64,000 nucleotides of DNA from NCBI RefSeq assembly GCF_002025205.1, contig NZ_CP019947.1, positions 1,805,501 through 1,869,500 on the forward strand, given 5' to 3'. Made by a program: the position numbers and the translations under genes. The notes beneath the pieces were generated by a model. That model was not told the DNA's origin and ran no database searches. It saw only the letters and a program-made list of their open reading frames with translations. The stretch is from Pseudomonas sp. CC6-YY-74 (GTDB lineage: Bacteria > Pseudomonadota > Gammaproteobacteria > Pseudomonadales > Pseudomonadaceae). Within the stretch, counting starts at the first letter, position 1, and each line of letters starts with the position of its first letter. Shown in pieces: positions 18,011 to 29,400 of the stretch.

Positions 18011-18303
18011 GCTTATGCCGTTGCTGAAAATCAAATAGATCCATTACGCGCAGTAGGTAATGGGGTGAGAAACTTGGCGGGATAATGGTTTCCCGTTATT
18101 TATTCTTCTTCCTAAACACGTCGACTTTTCTGCCGAAGTCCGCCTGACCCTCCGTCACTGAGTACAATCCCGCCCCCTGTTTTCAGGACGCATGCCCACA
18201 GATAACACGGATGGTTCGCTTCAAAAAGCAAAAAGACATCGCGCCGGGGCGGCTTTCCTACAAGAGCAAATGCAGCCCACGCCAGTCGCGATTCGATCCC
18301 AGA

Positions 18304-18315
18304 CACGCTACCGCC
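18304..18315 (-). promoter_or_regulatory. ops element (RfaH recruitment site)
   Basis: On the minus strand the 12 bases read GGCGGTAGCGTG, an exact match to the enterobacterial ops consensus. Transcribed RNA polymerase pauses here and the exposed non-template strand recruits RfaH, which then suppresses termination over long glycan operons. It is correctly oriented and lies in the leader of wecB, about 295 bases before the start codon and just downstream of the rfaH gene itself. Confidence 0.9.
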
Positions 18316-18391
18316 CCAGGATTTATCGTTGGTTTCCTGAGAACGTCACACTCTTCAAATTTTACTGGCATTGCCAGGGTGCAACCTTGAT

Positions 18392-18407
18392 CTCGGCCAG
18401 GGCCGAG
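18392..18407 (-). terminator. Possible hairpin after rfaH
   Basis: A GC-rich inverted repeat (ctcggccagggccgag) starts seven bases after the rfaH stop codon. The stem is 6-7 pairs. It is not followed by a U tract on the minus strand, so it would be a weak or Rho-assisted terminator at best. Confidence 0.35.
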
Positions 18408-18413
18408 GCTTAT

Positions 18414-18935
18414 TCAGTTCTTGACAATACTCACCAGCGGCATGCTGATCTGGTGCTGGCGGTTGAGCATATTGAGCAGCAGTATCACGCGCTGCTCGCC
18501 ATCCATTGCCACGAAGATGGCATCCAGTTCGGCAAAGCCACCTTCGGTAATGCGCACGCCATCCCCAGATTCGAGGGCCAGTTTAACGATAGCGGCCGTG
18601 CGTTGCTGCAACTGCGCAATCAGATTGTTGTCGAGCTGTAGCGGCATACCGCCGAAACCCACGATGCGGTTGACCCCACGGGTCGAGCGCAGGGATGCCC
18701 AGTTGGCATCGGCTGCCAACTGAATGAATAGATAACCAGGGAACAGCGATTCGGCGATGATTTGCCGACGGCCACGGACTATCCGCTCGCAGCTGTGCTG
18801 CGGCCGATAGCAGGTATAGCCCTGGCGTAGCAGGTTCTCTTCTGCACGCTCATCCTGCCGGGGCTTGCAGTACACGAGGTACCAGGCCGGGGCCGTACTT
18901 GCGGTGCAGCGGTTAGTCGTAGTGCTTACGTTCAT
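18414..18935 (-). CDS. rfaH: Operon-specific transcription antiterminator RfaH (NusG paralogue)
   Basis: 173 residues from ATG at 18935 (MNVSTTTNRCTAST); an upstream frame extension to 19082 lacks family similarity. The NGN domain begins at WYLVYCKPRQDERAEENLLR, typical of RfaH, and includes YRPQHSCERIVRGRR, LFPGYLFIQLAADANWASLR and STRGVNRIVGFGG. The C-terminal part (GDGVRITEGGFAELDAIFVA) corresponds to the KOW region. RfaH binds RNA polymerase at ops sites and promotes full-length synthesis of long surface-glycan operons. A perfect ops lies just downstream, in front of wecB, so this gene is very probably the dedicated regulator of the locus. Confidence 0.9.
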   Translation of the reverse strand: MNVSTTTNRCTASTAPAWYLVYCKPRQDERAEENLLRQGYTCYRPQHSCERIVRGRRQIIAESLFPGYLFIQLAADANWASLRSTRGVNRIVGFGGMPLQLDNNLIAQLQQRTAAIVKLALESGDGVRITEGGFAELDAIFVAMDGEQRVILLLNMLNRQHQISMPLVSIVKN

Positions 18936-19297
18936 ATGGGTAACAAGCACATCGGTGCAGTATCTGCAGGCCGACAGTTCACTCCTGTTTGAGTTGGCTT
19001 GGTTGAGCCAGCTGCATGGTTCGTTTAGGCCTAGCCAGCCATTAGGATGGATAGGAAGGACTTTTGGCGATTGAGGCCACATTTATATGTGTTGCCAAGT
19101 GCCGGGTTTTTGGCGGCCTGCTTCTATTCATTCTGCCATCATGGTGGGAGGGTTTTGAAGCGCCCCCACCTGCAGGTACGGCAGCTGTGTTGTGCATCGA
19201 AGAATTCGCGGCTAAAGCGGAACGCCGCCCGGCTGCGCCTACACAGTTAGGCATCGTTGGCACCGCTAGGGATTAATAGCTCCTGGTTGCGTTGGGT
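18936..19297. other. Intergenic region upstream of rfaH
   Basis: About 360 bases between rfaH and the decayed metallo-hydrolase gene. It should hold the rfaH promoter. I see no convincing gene, hairpin or repeat. Confidence 0.5.
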
Positions 19298-20832
19298 CTA
19301 CTTGTGAAGCGCTTTCAGACGTTCGCCGAGTTCGTGCTTAGCGCTGGTTTCGCCATGGACGATGCGCACTTGGCTGGGCCAGTCGCGCATGCGTGTGACG
19401 AAACCCAGCAGGCCTTTTTGATCGGCATGGGCCGAATAGCCGCCTATGGTATTTATTTTCGAACCAATCTTGTAGCGCTCCTCGTCTAAATCCACGTAAC
19501 CACCGCGCTCACCATACATCTGGATAGCTCGGCCGAGCGTGCCTTGCGCCTGGTAACCGATGAAGAGCACATCATGCCGAGGGTCATGCAGCATGGCTTT
19601 CAGGTAATTGACGATTCGACCGCTGCTGCACATACCGTTTCCGGCGATGACGATGGCCGGACGAGCGGTTGCCGTCAGATGGCGCACCATGCGCCAGATG
19701 GGCCTGGTGGCTGTCGACGGTTAGCGGCAACACAGCTGGTCAAAGCCCAGCGGGTTGCGGCCTTGCTTGACACGCTGCAGGGCCTCGTTGTCCCAGAAAG
19801 GTTTCAGCTCGCGGTAGACCCGGGTGAAACGGCTGGCCAAGGGGGAGTCGAGGATGATCGGGAGTGTGGGCCAGTCGGGGCCAGCCGTGTCGTGACTGCT
19901 GGCTTTACCCCTCACCCCAGCCCTCGGCTCGGGCATCCTGCTTCGCCCTACCTCCTACATCCATGCAGTCGTCTCCCCAGAGGGGAGAGGGAGATTAAGA
20001 GCGACTCTGCTCCCCAGCCCCTTGCTAACGGCATCGAGTTTCTTGCTGTGGATGATGTCTTCCAGCTCGTAGAGCAATTCCTGGGTGCGGCCGATGCTGA
20101 AGGCGGAGATCAGTACCGTGCCGTTGTTGGCCAGTGCTTGTTCGATGACGCTCTCCAAACGCTTGCGGCGGGTGCGGCGGTCTTCGTGAAACGGTCGCCG
20201 TAGGTGCTCTCGATCACCAGGATGTCGGCGCGATACGGCGGCTTGGGTGCTGGCAATAGCGGCGCATGCGGCGCGCACAGGTCGCCGGAGAAGACGATGC
20301 GTTTCTTCTCGCCAGACTCGGGGTAATGCAGATCGATTTCCACATAGGCCGAGCCGAGAATATGCCCGGCGCGCTGCAGGCGGATGCGGCAGGTCAGGCT
20401 TTCGGTTTCGTGCAGGCTGAACCAGGTCTTGTAGGGCTAGGCGATGATGCGCTGCTCGATCAGCTTGATGTAGCGCTCGACCTGTTTTTGATCGCGACTG
20501 AAGCCGAGCCTGAAGGCGTCTTCGAGCACAATGGGCAGCAGCTTGGAGGGTTCACTACAAAGGATTGGTCCTTTGACACCGGCGGCTAGCAGGTAGGGGA
20601 TGCGCCCGACGTGATCGACATGCACGTGGGTGGCAACCAGGACCTTGATCGTATCCAGGGGGAATTCGATGGCCAGACGATCGGCGCCGGACTTGCCTTC
20701 AGGTGAGGTCTCCGCGCCCTGGAACAGGCCGCGGTCGATGATCAGGCTGTGTTGGGCGTCCATCAGCAGCTGATGACAGGAGCCGGTGACGCCGTCTTTG
20801 GCGCCATGGTGCAAGATATGAGGAAACCCCAT
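19298..20832 (-). pseudogene. Beta-CASP metallo-beta-lactamase-fold RNase-like protein, multiply disrupted
   Basis: The pieces lie in order on the minus strand: MGFPHILHHGAKDGVTGSCH and VLVATHVHVDHVGRIPYLL (metal-binding HxHxDH) from 20832; then an in-frame TAG at 20437 where a sense codon is expected before PYKTWFSLHE; then AGHILGSAYVEIDLHYPESG and VIESTYGDR; a frameshift near 20195; then DREHLRRPFHEDRRTRR and LISAFSIGRTQELLYELEDI; an inserted repeat near 19890-20030; DWPTLPIILDSPLASRF; another frameshift near 19700-19730; and finally GNGMCSSGRIVNYLKAML with GGYSAHADQKGLLGFV. That makes at least four lesions, so the gene is dead. Intact relatives are YsiH-like RNA-processing hydrolases of about 460 residues. 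Confidence 0.9.
19890..20030. repeat. Repetitive element inserted in the metallo-hydrolase pseudogene
   Basis: A block that does not fit the protein family includes ctcaccccagccct, an inverted element ctccccagaggggag and the flank gggattaagagcg-like sequence. Similar 'CCCTCACCCC ... CTCTCCCC' blocks are common intergenic repeats in Pseudomonas genomes. Ends are approximate, as judged from where the protein similarity stops and resumes. Confidence 0.55.
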
Positions 20833-21182
20833 CAGTTAGTCCTTTAACTTTGGTATTGAGCGATGCGAATACGCCGGTCGAATGCTAGGCAAGAGCTGAA
20901 TTGCATAGCCCCGCTACCTGATAGCGGCAGTTTGCCATGCATCCCCTGTGATTCCCATCCTAAATTCTAGTGAATGCTGCCCAAGCGCATGCCCCTTTGC
21001 CTGATCGTGCGCGGAGGGCTGCATCGAAATAACGACTCAATCAGTCGGCACATTGCGCGCAACGGTGAGTGAACGGAATGCGCAGGAGCCAGCTTTCTGG
21101 CGATGCTTTGTACTCTCTGCGTGGCAACCCCGACCAAGACGCACTAAGTCCGTCGAACGATCAAATGGCGGTGTTTGATGTA
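20833..21182. other. Intergenic region left of the first IS3 copy
   Basis: About 350 bases with no gene I can support. The last three bases (GTA, 21180-21182) are the left target duplication of the IS copy. Confidence 0.5.
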
Positions 21183-21258
21183 GCCCCCGGTGTCAGGCTA
21201 GTTGTCGCCTCAGTGGATTTATCAAAACGATAGATTGGGGGCGTCAAAGAGAGCTGCA

Positions 21259-21759
21259 ATGTCGAGCTATTCACCTGAGCGTAAAGCTGCCCTGCTGAAC
21301 AAGTTACTCCCGCCACTAAACCACTCCGTAGCTGAGCTCGCGCGCCAAGAAAGCGTCCCCGAAGCGACGCTGTATGCTTGGCGTACCAAGCTCAAAGCAG
21401 GAGGCGCAGTAGTGCCTGGAGACAAAACCAAAGCCGATAACTGGCCCGCTGAAGCCAAGTTCGCGGCGGTGCTGCATGCGGCCACCTTGAGCGAGATCGA
21501 GCTCAGCGAATACTGTCGCAGCAAGGGTTTGTACCCTGAGCAAATCAGCGCATGGCGCCAAGCCTGCATCAGTGGCCAGCTGTCGGCCCAAGCGCAGCGT
21601 CAAGCCGATCGGGATCAGGCGCGTGCCGACAAGAAGCGCATAGCCGCACTGGAGCGCGAGCTGCGGCGCAAAGACAAGGCACTGGCTGAAACCGCCGCGA
21701 TCTTGGTGCTGCGAAAAAAGATGAATGCCTTCTGGGGAAACGACAACGAGGACGTTTGA
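21259..21759 (+). CDS. IS3-family transposase OrfA (copy 1)
   Basis: About 166 residues from ATG at 21259 (MSSYSPERKAALLNKLLPPL); the frame is open from 21202 but the upstream 19 codons lie in the IS end. Helix-turn-helix segments are SVAELARQESVPEATLYAWR and LSEYCRSKGLYPEQISAWRQ. A C-terminal leucine-zipper-like helix (IAALERELRRKDKALAETAA) is typical of OrfA. It overlaps orfB by TTGA, so OrfB is made by re-initiation or frameshifting. Confidence 0.9.
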   Translation: MSSYSPERKAALLNKLLPPLNHSVAELARQESVPEATLYAWRTKLKAGGAVVPGDKTKADNWPAEAKFAAVLHAATLSEIELSEYCRSKGLYPEQISAWRQACISGQLSAQAQRQADRDQARADKKRIAALERELRRKDKALAETAAILVLRKKMNAFWGNDNEDV

Positions 21760-22813
21760 CCTCGCTGCCAGAACGGCAACAACTCGTTGAACGGTTTAAC
21801 CATGCCGTCGCTTCTGGTGCGCGCAAGGCGGTGGCCTGCGCAGAGATCGGACTGTCGCTGCGCAGCCTGCAACGCTGGGCGCTGACGCCGGTGATGCTGG
21901 CCGATGTGCGCACCACCACGGTACGGCCACAGCCGCCGAACGCCCTGAGTGAGGACGAGCGCTGCACCATCCTGGCAGTGTGCAACAGCGCGCCATTCGC
22001 CAGCTTGCCGCCTAGCCAGATCGTGCCACGGCTGGCCGACCAAGGCCGTTACCTGGCCTCAGAGGCGACCTTCTACCGCGTCCTCAAGGCCGCCAATCAG
22101 CAACATCGCCGCGGCGGTCGCAGCCATGCGCCGCACAAGCACGCGGCGCCGACCACGCACAGTGCAACGAAGAGCAATCAGGTCTGGTCATGGGACATCA
22201 CCTACCTGCCATCGCCGGTGCGCGGAAAGTATTACTACCTGTATTTGATCGAGGATATCTACAGCCGCAAGGGCGTGGGCTGGGAGGTTTACGAGCAAGA
22301 AAGCGGCAAACTGGCGGCCGAACTGATGCAGCGCACCGTGCTGGCCGAGCGCTGCGTGGGTCAGCCCTTGGTGCTGCACTCGGACAACGGTGCGCCGATG
22401 AAATCGGTGGCGCTGCTGAGTAAACTCTACGATCTCGGCATCACTCCATCGCGTGGACGACCCGAGTAAGCAACGACAATCCCTACTCGGAATCGCTGTT
22501 TCGAACCCTGAAATACTGCCCGCAATGGCCCAAGGATGGCTTTACAGATTTGGATGCAGCACGCAGCTGGGTGCGCGACTTTATCCGCTGGTACAACCAT
22601 GAGCACCGCCACAGCCGTATCCGCTTCGTAACCCCGGCACAGCGTCATCGCGGCGAGGATCAAGAGGTGCTGGCCAAGCGCCACGCGCTGTACCAGCAAG
22701 CCCGCCATCAGCACCCGCATCGCTGGTCAGGCAACACTCGAAATTGGCAGCCTATCGGGGCTGTCACACTCAACCCAGAGAGACTGCAACCGGCACTGAG
22801 AATAGCGGCATAA
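21756..22813 (+). pseudogene. IS3-family transposase OrfB (copy 1), frameshifted
   Basis: Starts with TTG overlapping the orfA stop. The integrase core begins normally (SWDITYLPSPVRGKYYYLYL with the first Asp, LVLHSDNGAPMKS with the second). At about 22459-22463 the copy has three C where the intact copy has four, so translation ends at SRGRPE just before the segment NPYSESLFRTLKY that contains the catalytic Glu. The remainder to 22813 is present out of frame. This copy cannot make active transposase on its own but could be mobilised by copy 2. Confidence 0.93.
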
Positions 22814-22863
22814 GAAACACGGCTGACGCGACAACTACCTTGCAAAACGCCGGTAGGCATTGG

Positions 22864-23043
22864 CTACTCGTCTTCGTTGACCCTATCACGTAGCTCTTTA
22901 CCCTGCTTGAAATGCGGTACAAATTTGCCATCGAGGCGAGTCGAATCACCGGTTTTCAGGTTACGTCCAACACGCGGCGCGCGGTAGTGCAGAGAAAAAC
23001 TGCCGAAGCCGGGGATTTCAATACGGTCACCCGTTGCCAAGAT
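22864..23043 (-). pseudogene. ihfB: 3' remnant of an ihfB gene
   Basis: The last 59 residues of an IHF beta subunit are present: [28 protein letters not shown] and [20 protein letters not shown], ending NEDE. They closely match the C-terminus of the complete ihfB at 47828-48112. Upstream of about 23043 the similarity ends and the first 35 residues are missing; an in-frame start further up (23112) would give unrelated residues. The remnant ends only 11 bases from the IS3 copy. O-antigen loci of several pseudomonads lie beside ihfB, so this may mark the ancestral position of the glycan locus. Confidence 0.85.
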
Positions 23044-23362
23044 GTACCCTCTGATCTTATAGGGTCTGGAAGACGGCATGAAGCTCCTGTCCAAGTAGGC
23101 GTTTACCGGCAATAGCCAGCGCTACTGCCTCCTGCCGTCATCCGGCTAAGGGCAGTGTTTTGGCTATGCCCCAGTTAACTTGCAGAAAAATGCTCAAACA
23201 AGCCCACAGTCCGTAGGAGCAGCTTTAGCCGCGAAACTTTGTCAGTGTTCCAACGATTTTCGCGGAGAAAGGACTTGGCGCCCCAGCACCGACAGGCTCT
23301 AGGCTCTGCTGAACGTTTTTCTGCAACCGTACAATCCAGCGAGTGTCAGACCCAAGCGCACA

Positions 23363-23403
23363 TAAAAATACGGTGTACCGCCTTACCTGGCCATACACCG
23401 TAT
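23363..23403 (-). terminator. Rho-independent terminator of giant peroxidase gene 1
   Basis: Perfect 10-base-pair stem atacggtgta/tacaccgtat with a 16-base loop, followed on the minus strand by TTTTATG. It lies about 60 bases after the stop codon at 23462. Confidence 0.85.
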
Positions 23404-23461
23404 CGAACCTGAAACTTGCCCTCAGCTACTGCTCATGGCTGAAGACAAGCACCACACTAGC

Positions 23462-26400
23462 TCACGCCAACTGGAAGTCGGCGATGGTCACCGTGGTGTG
23501 ATTGGTGACACCAACCAATGTAATGCTGCCTCCGTCAGCTCCGTTGATCGTGACCAAGGTATCGGCCCCAGCATCGGTAATCGCTACTCGGCTGGCGAAG
23601 GTAGCGCCGTTCAGGTTAAAGGCCGCGATATTCAGCAGATCCTGTCCACCGACCGGATTGGCATCGAAGTCCATAATTCGGTCGTTGCCGAAGTTCGGCC
23701 CGAATACGAAGATGTCGTTGCCACCACCACCAATAAGCATGTCGTTGCCTGCTCCTCCATTGAGGCGATCATTTCCGGTACTGCCCTGAATGATGTTGTC
23801 CAGCGCATTACCCGTGCCAGTGAACGACTCCGTGCCGTAGTACCACAGGTTCTCCACATTCGCGCCCAGCGTGTAGCTGCTCAGCGTGGTTCTTACTTGG
23901 TCGAGCCCCTCGCCGGCCCGTTCAATCACAATGTCGCCAGTATCATCGACCCAGTAGATGTCGTCACCCGCACCGCCGACCATCCTATCGGCACCCGCAC
24001 GACCATTGAGCCGATCATCACCAGCACCGCTGATCATGATGTTGTCCAGCGCATTACCCGAACCGGTGAACGACTCCATGCCGTAGTACCACAGGTTTTC
24101 CACATTGGGCGCAAGGGTATAGCTGGTCAGCGTGGTTCTTACTTGGTCGAGCCCCTCGCCGGCCCGTTCAATCACAATGTCGCCAGCATCATCGACCCAG
24201 TAGATGTCGTCACCCGCACCGCCGACCATCCGATCGGCACCCGCACGACCATTGAGCCGATCATCACCAGCACCGCTGATCATGATGTTGTCCAGCGCAT
24301 TACCCGAACCGGTGAACGACTCCGTGCCGTAGTACCACAGGTTCTCCACATTGGGCGCAAGGGTATAGCTGGTCAGCGTGGTTCTTACTTGGTCGAGCCC
24401 CTCGCCGGCCTGTTCAATCACAATGTCGCCAGCATCATCGACCCAGTAGATGTCGTCACCCGCACCGCCGACCATCCGATCGGCACCCGCACGACCATTG
24501 AGCCGATCATCACCAGCACCGCTGATCATGATGTTGTCCAGCTCATTACCCGAACCGGTGAACGACTCCGTGCCGTAGTACCACAGGTTCTCCACATTCG
24601 CGCCCAGCGTGTAGCTGGTTAACGTCGTCCTCACCTGGTCAATGCCCTCTCCGGTAAGCTCAATCACCTGGTCGCCTACATGGTCGACCCAGTAAATGTC
24701 GTCACCGACGCCACCGACCATGGTATCGGCGCCCGCACCGCCATTGAGCCGATCATTACCCTCCCCACCACCCAGAAGGTCATTCCCACCCAACCCATTC
24801 AGCGTGTCATTACCGCCCAGCCCCTGGATCTCATCGGCGAACGCCGTACCGTTCAGCACATCGTTCCCTGCTGTACCTACTATTAGGTTCAGTACAGTCG
24901 ACGTCGCCACCGAGGTCACGGTCTCCAACGTACCGAAGTCATCGGTGTAGGTGACCCTGACCCGCAGTTGCTGCCCGGCCAGTGCCAAAGTTGGAGTGAA
25001 GGTCGCGGTGGTCGCCCCGGCGATGTTGCTGAAGACGCCACCATTACCCGATTGCCACTGGAACGACAGCACCGGGTTGGCCGGGCCATCTGGGTCGGTG
25101 AAGGCTCGAGTAGCGGTCAGCAGCTGGCCGACATTTGGGGTGGTGTCACTGATCAGCATGGTGCCAACCGGCGCGTCGTTGACCTGAATCGGTGAGACCG
25201 GGTCGGTCACTGCCGAGAACACGGTCTCCAGCACACCGTTGGCGTCTTTGTAGATAGCCTTGACCCGCAGTTGTAGCCCTGAGACATCTGCGGTCACGCG
25301 GAAGGTCTTGCCAACCGCAGTCTCCAAACCAACCCCTGTTTCTGTTGTGATGTTTTCGAATAGGCCTGTGCCGGTGAAATCGGCCTGCCAGTAGTAACTC
25401 ACAGGTCCGGTAACCCTACCGAGGCCTGGATTGTCGGCATCGGTTACGCCCTCGACCCCTGCGCTCAGCAGCGAGCCTACTTCCGGCGTGTTGTCGTTGA
25501 TTGACACCAGGCCTACGGCTTCGTTGTTCAAGCCGGCAACCAGCACTGCTGATTGATCGTTGAACTGCAAGCGCTCGATGCCGCTGAGTTGGTCGACGCC
25601 GTCGGTTCCGACGTTGTCGATAACCGTGTAGTTACCATTACCTCTATCGATGATGGTGTAGTTCGCCATGAGTCCAGAATACGCAGCCGTGTCGAAGTTG
25701 AATCCGCCGGACCCCGGCAGGATTTCACGGACGATCTGCAGTTGCCCTGGGTTATAGAAGCCGCTGAGCATCAGCGGAATCATAGGCCGCATGCTGTCGT
25801 AGGTGGCGATTTCCGGACCGGTCGGCAAACCATTGGCGTCGACGCCGGCGCGTACGCTGATGCGCACGTTGAGCCACTTGTCGCCGTCGATGATGTCGTC
25901 ACCCGCCCGGCCTTCGATGATGTCGCTGCCATCGCCACCGAGAATAATGTTGCCAGCACCGAAGGAAGTCACGGGGTTGATGCCATCGCCGATGGCGTTA
26001 TCGAGCAGGGCCTGCAGGCCGTTGATCAGGGCGATATTGGTCAACACGCTGCCCTGCGCACCGGCTGTCGCGATCACCGCTGCGTCGGCATCATCACCTT
26101 GCAGGATGTCGCTGTGCTTCGAGCCCGACAGACCTTCCACTTCCTTGAAGCGCGCCAGGATGCCGGCCGCTACCGGACCCGGTGCCGCGTTGGCGGCGCG
26201 GACATTAAGGTCAATGTTCACCCCGGTCAGGTCGTCCTTGAAGGTGGCCCAGTCGAAGCCGGAGGCGCCGATGTATTTGTCACCTGGGCCAGCGCTGCCG
26301 ACCATGATGTCGTCACCGCCCTCGCCGTTCATGATGTCTGGACCACCGCTGCCGATGTAGACGTCATTACCGACCACCAGATCCAGCCCGAGCGGGTCGA

Positions 26401-29400
26401 AGTTGTCGCCAGGGCTGCCATCCAGGTGTCCGCCCTCGAGCCAATCGTCACCTTCGTTACCGGCGTTCTGCTCGTCGGCGTTGCTGCCGAGGATGAAGTC
26501 GTTGCCTGGGCCGCCGAAGGATTCGGTGCTGTCCTCACCGTTGATGATGAAGTCCTGACCGAAGCCGCCGAGGATCAGGTTGACGCCGTTACCGCCGTGA
26601 ATGACGTCGTTGCCACCATCGCCCTGAATGTTATCGTCGCCGCCGCGGTCAGTGATGATGTCGTCGCCATCGCCGCCACGGATCATGTCGTTGCCGTCAC
26701 CGCCCTCAAGGCGGTCGTTGCCGGCGTCGCCCCAGATGGTGTCGTCGCCGATACCGCCGATCAGGGTGTCATTGCCGTCGGTACCGCCGAGCACCACATG
26801 CTCACCACCGGTGTAGTGCAGGTAGTTGGCATCCGGACCTGCGGTGTTGGGGTTGTCGCGCATCACGTCGCCGAGCGGGTCGGCATTACCCAGCCCAGCA
26901 TTGAACTGTTTGCTCTGATCGGCCTCGAGAATAAACCCCGGAGTCAGGAAGATCAGGCCCGGCAGATGAGTAGCGTTGGTGTTGTTCATCACCATCTTGG
27001 CGAATGAATTGTTCTCCAGTTCGGTGACGAAGTTCAGCCCAGCGGCACGATCCAGGTAGTAGAAACGGTCGCCGTTCTGCAGCGCCTCCAACTGGGTCTC
27101 GAAGACGAAGTTGAAGGTCGAGCCGAGCATGCCGCCGAACGGCATGATGGCTTCGGCCAGGCCGCCAATCCAGAAGTCGATGGCATCGACGCCGGTAGTG
27201 GTCACGCCGTTTGCCAGGTTGGCATAGGCGCCCACACTGTTGAGGAAGTCCAGGCGATCACCGGCAATCAGATCCGCATCAAAGGTCCGCTGTTCCGCAG
27301 TCCCTTCATTAATGATGGCCGTGCCGCCCAAAACGAGTGCGGTCGCCACCGCACGCATTTCAACCAGCGTATTGACGTCAGCCGCGAGCAACTCGGCATG
27401 GGTGCCGTAGGCGGCGATAAAATTGATCACCGACGCTGGATGCTTGAGGTTCTGCAGCAGATCGACCCAACTGGTGTACGGCTTCAGTTGGCTGTCGCCA
27501 GTCATGTTGTAGAACTCGCGGCGCGCCGCGTTGAATGACGGGATGCCGGTATCACGACCACGGGCGATGTTGATCACGGCCAGATCGAGCGGCAGGCCCA
27601 GCACGTTATTGCGCAAGGCTTCGGTGACGAACTCATCGATAGCGTTACCGGTCTGACGGGTCATGCCGCGCGCGAGCGCGCCGGCGGCTTCATCCGGGGT
27701 AGGACCGCTGGCAGCGAACGCCAGTGGGTTGAGGAAGGCGGCAATCAGGCCGATCTCGCTGCTGACGAAGTTCGGGTCCAGGCGGTCGATGGTTTCGGTC
27801 AGCATGGAGTGACCGAAGCGATACACGGTATGCGCGAACTCGGCGACGATCGAGGCGTCGATGTCGGCGTCGTAGCCCTGGGTCGGACCGGTGAAGAGGT
27901 CGATTTGCGGCTGCATGGTGCGCGCGAATTCCTCGAACACAAGGTGCTGGTACTGCATCTCGGTACTGAACTTGCCAACTTGGAACAACCGCTCGCCGTT
28001 CCACACCAGTGCGTCGATCGCCGCTTGGCCAACCGGTAGCGTAGTGATTGGGGTGCGCAGCCACTCGTTGATGAAGGCCACATCGTTGCTCGCCAGCACC
28101 ACGTCCTTGGTGTGGGCGACCATCCGGTTATGCTCGGAGTGGAAGATGTGGTGCACCGCAGTCAGGCCGATGTTCTCGTTGACCCGGCCGTCACCGGCGA
28201 TGTAGTGCGCATCGAGCAGTTCGTTGTCGTAGGTGCCGGCCGGTTGCGGCAGGAAGCCGCCGGCGCCATCTGGAACGGGACCGGCAACATCGTCGGCATC
28301 GGCCGTGAGTGCTGCGCCAGTCTGCCCATTCACCGGTACCGCGTTATGGGCGATATCGATGAGGAACTGGTGACCGGTACTCACCGCAAAGGAAGCGTTG
28401 ACCGGCGCCGCAGGGTTACCTTCGGCGAGGCCGGCGAAGAGGCCTCCCAGATCCAATGGGCCGCCCACGTGCTCAGGCTTGAGCACTATCATTGGGAAAC
28501 CATTCGGCCCCTTGAGGAAGTTGCCGTACTGATCGGTGGCCAGCAGCGGGATATCGAACACATCGCCATCGGTCAGGTTGATGCCCAGGATGTCGCGCGC
28601 CTGGGCCTTGACCACCGCCCAGGTGGCCATGCCACCGATTTCATTGTCGTCTGCGTTGCCGAAGATGCCATCACCCAAATCCCGGTTGGTGATCAAACGT
28701 CCGCTGGAGACCGGCCCGCCTGGAGTTACGTCATAGGCCCTCAGGAATACCTGTTGCGAGGGATGCGAGCCATAGGTCTGGTTCTGGTCGACGAATGGCG
28801 AGGTGGTGTTCGCTGCTTCGTGCGTGGTGTCATCAGCGTTGCCAAGAATGCCATCGGCACCCGGACCGTTTACCTGGGTAGCACGGGTCAATACCATGAA
28901 GTTCGGTGCCCCAGGGGCCGGATTAAACAGCGGGTCATCCGGCTGCAGCGGGATAAACACAGTGCCATTGCCGCCCTTGGTCACCAGATCCAAGCCATGG
29001 TCGAAGAACTGGCCGAAGAAGGTCATCCACGAGTTGAACGGCGCGGACAGGCCCTCGTCCGGCGCCACGTTGGGCAGGAAGAACACCTCTTTATCGTCGG
29101 CGGTGCCGAAAATACCATCCAGGCCGGGGCTCAGCACAGTGGCCGAACCCTGGGCCAGCGCTGCCGCTGCCGCGGCTACCGCCGCCGGGTTGTTGGCGGT
29201 CTGATCGACGATCAGGTTGCTGATGATGCGCGGCTGGGAGTCCTGTACGAAGCCGCTGGTCTGGTTATACGACGTAGGCGTTACGCCATCACCGCCCATA
29301 GTGGGAGACAAGGGCTCCGCCTCGTTGAACACCGGATCCAGCAAACGCGGGAATACCGTGTCCGCCGCGCCAAACTGGCTCTGCCCGGCGTACAGGTTAT

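Larger units (their letters stand above)
18011..18413 (-). other. Untranslated leader of the wecBC operon
   Basis: About 400 bases between rfaH and wecB. It contains the ops element at 18304-18315. The 64-codon frame running through it (18112-18306) begins inside ops, has no ribosome binding site and no recognisable product, so I treat it as chance. A weak hairpin (cgggaaaccattatcccg) lies nearer wecB. Confidence 0.6.
21183..22852 (+). mobile_element. IS3-family insertion sequence, copy 1 (orfB frameshifted)
   Basis: 1,670 bases, matching copy 2 at 34546-36216 apart from a deleted base as far as I could compare by eye. The copies start gcccccggtgtcagg and end ttgcaaaacgccg; subterminal inverted repeats around tagttgtcgc are visible at both ends. 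A three-base target duplication GTA flanks it (21180-21182 and 22853-22855), showing simple insertion at this site. Confidence 0.93.

Noticed and set aside
18112-18306. 64-codon frame in the wecB leader
   Set aside because: It starts inside the ops element, has no ribosome binding site and no recognisable product; the region is better read as an untranslated leader.
22864-23112. A complete 82-residue IHF-like protein next to the first IS3 copy
   Set aside because: Only the last 59 residues are IHF-beta-like; the first 23 are unrelated and the dimerisation helices are missing, so it is a remnant.
23800-24700. Regular direct repeats as a CRISPR array
   Set aside because: The 246-base units are in frame, encode 82-residue RTX repeats and have no variable spacers between short constant repeats.
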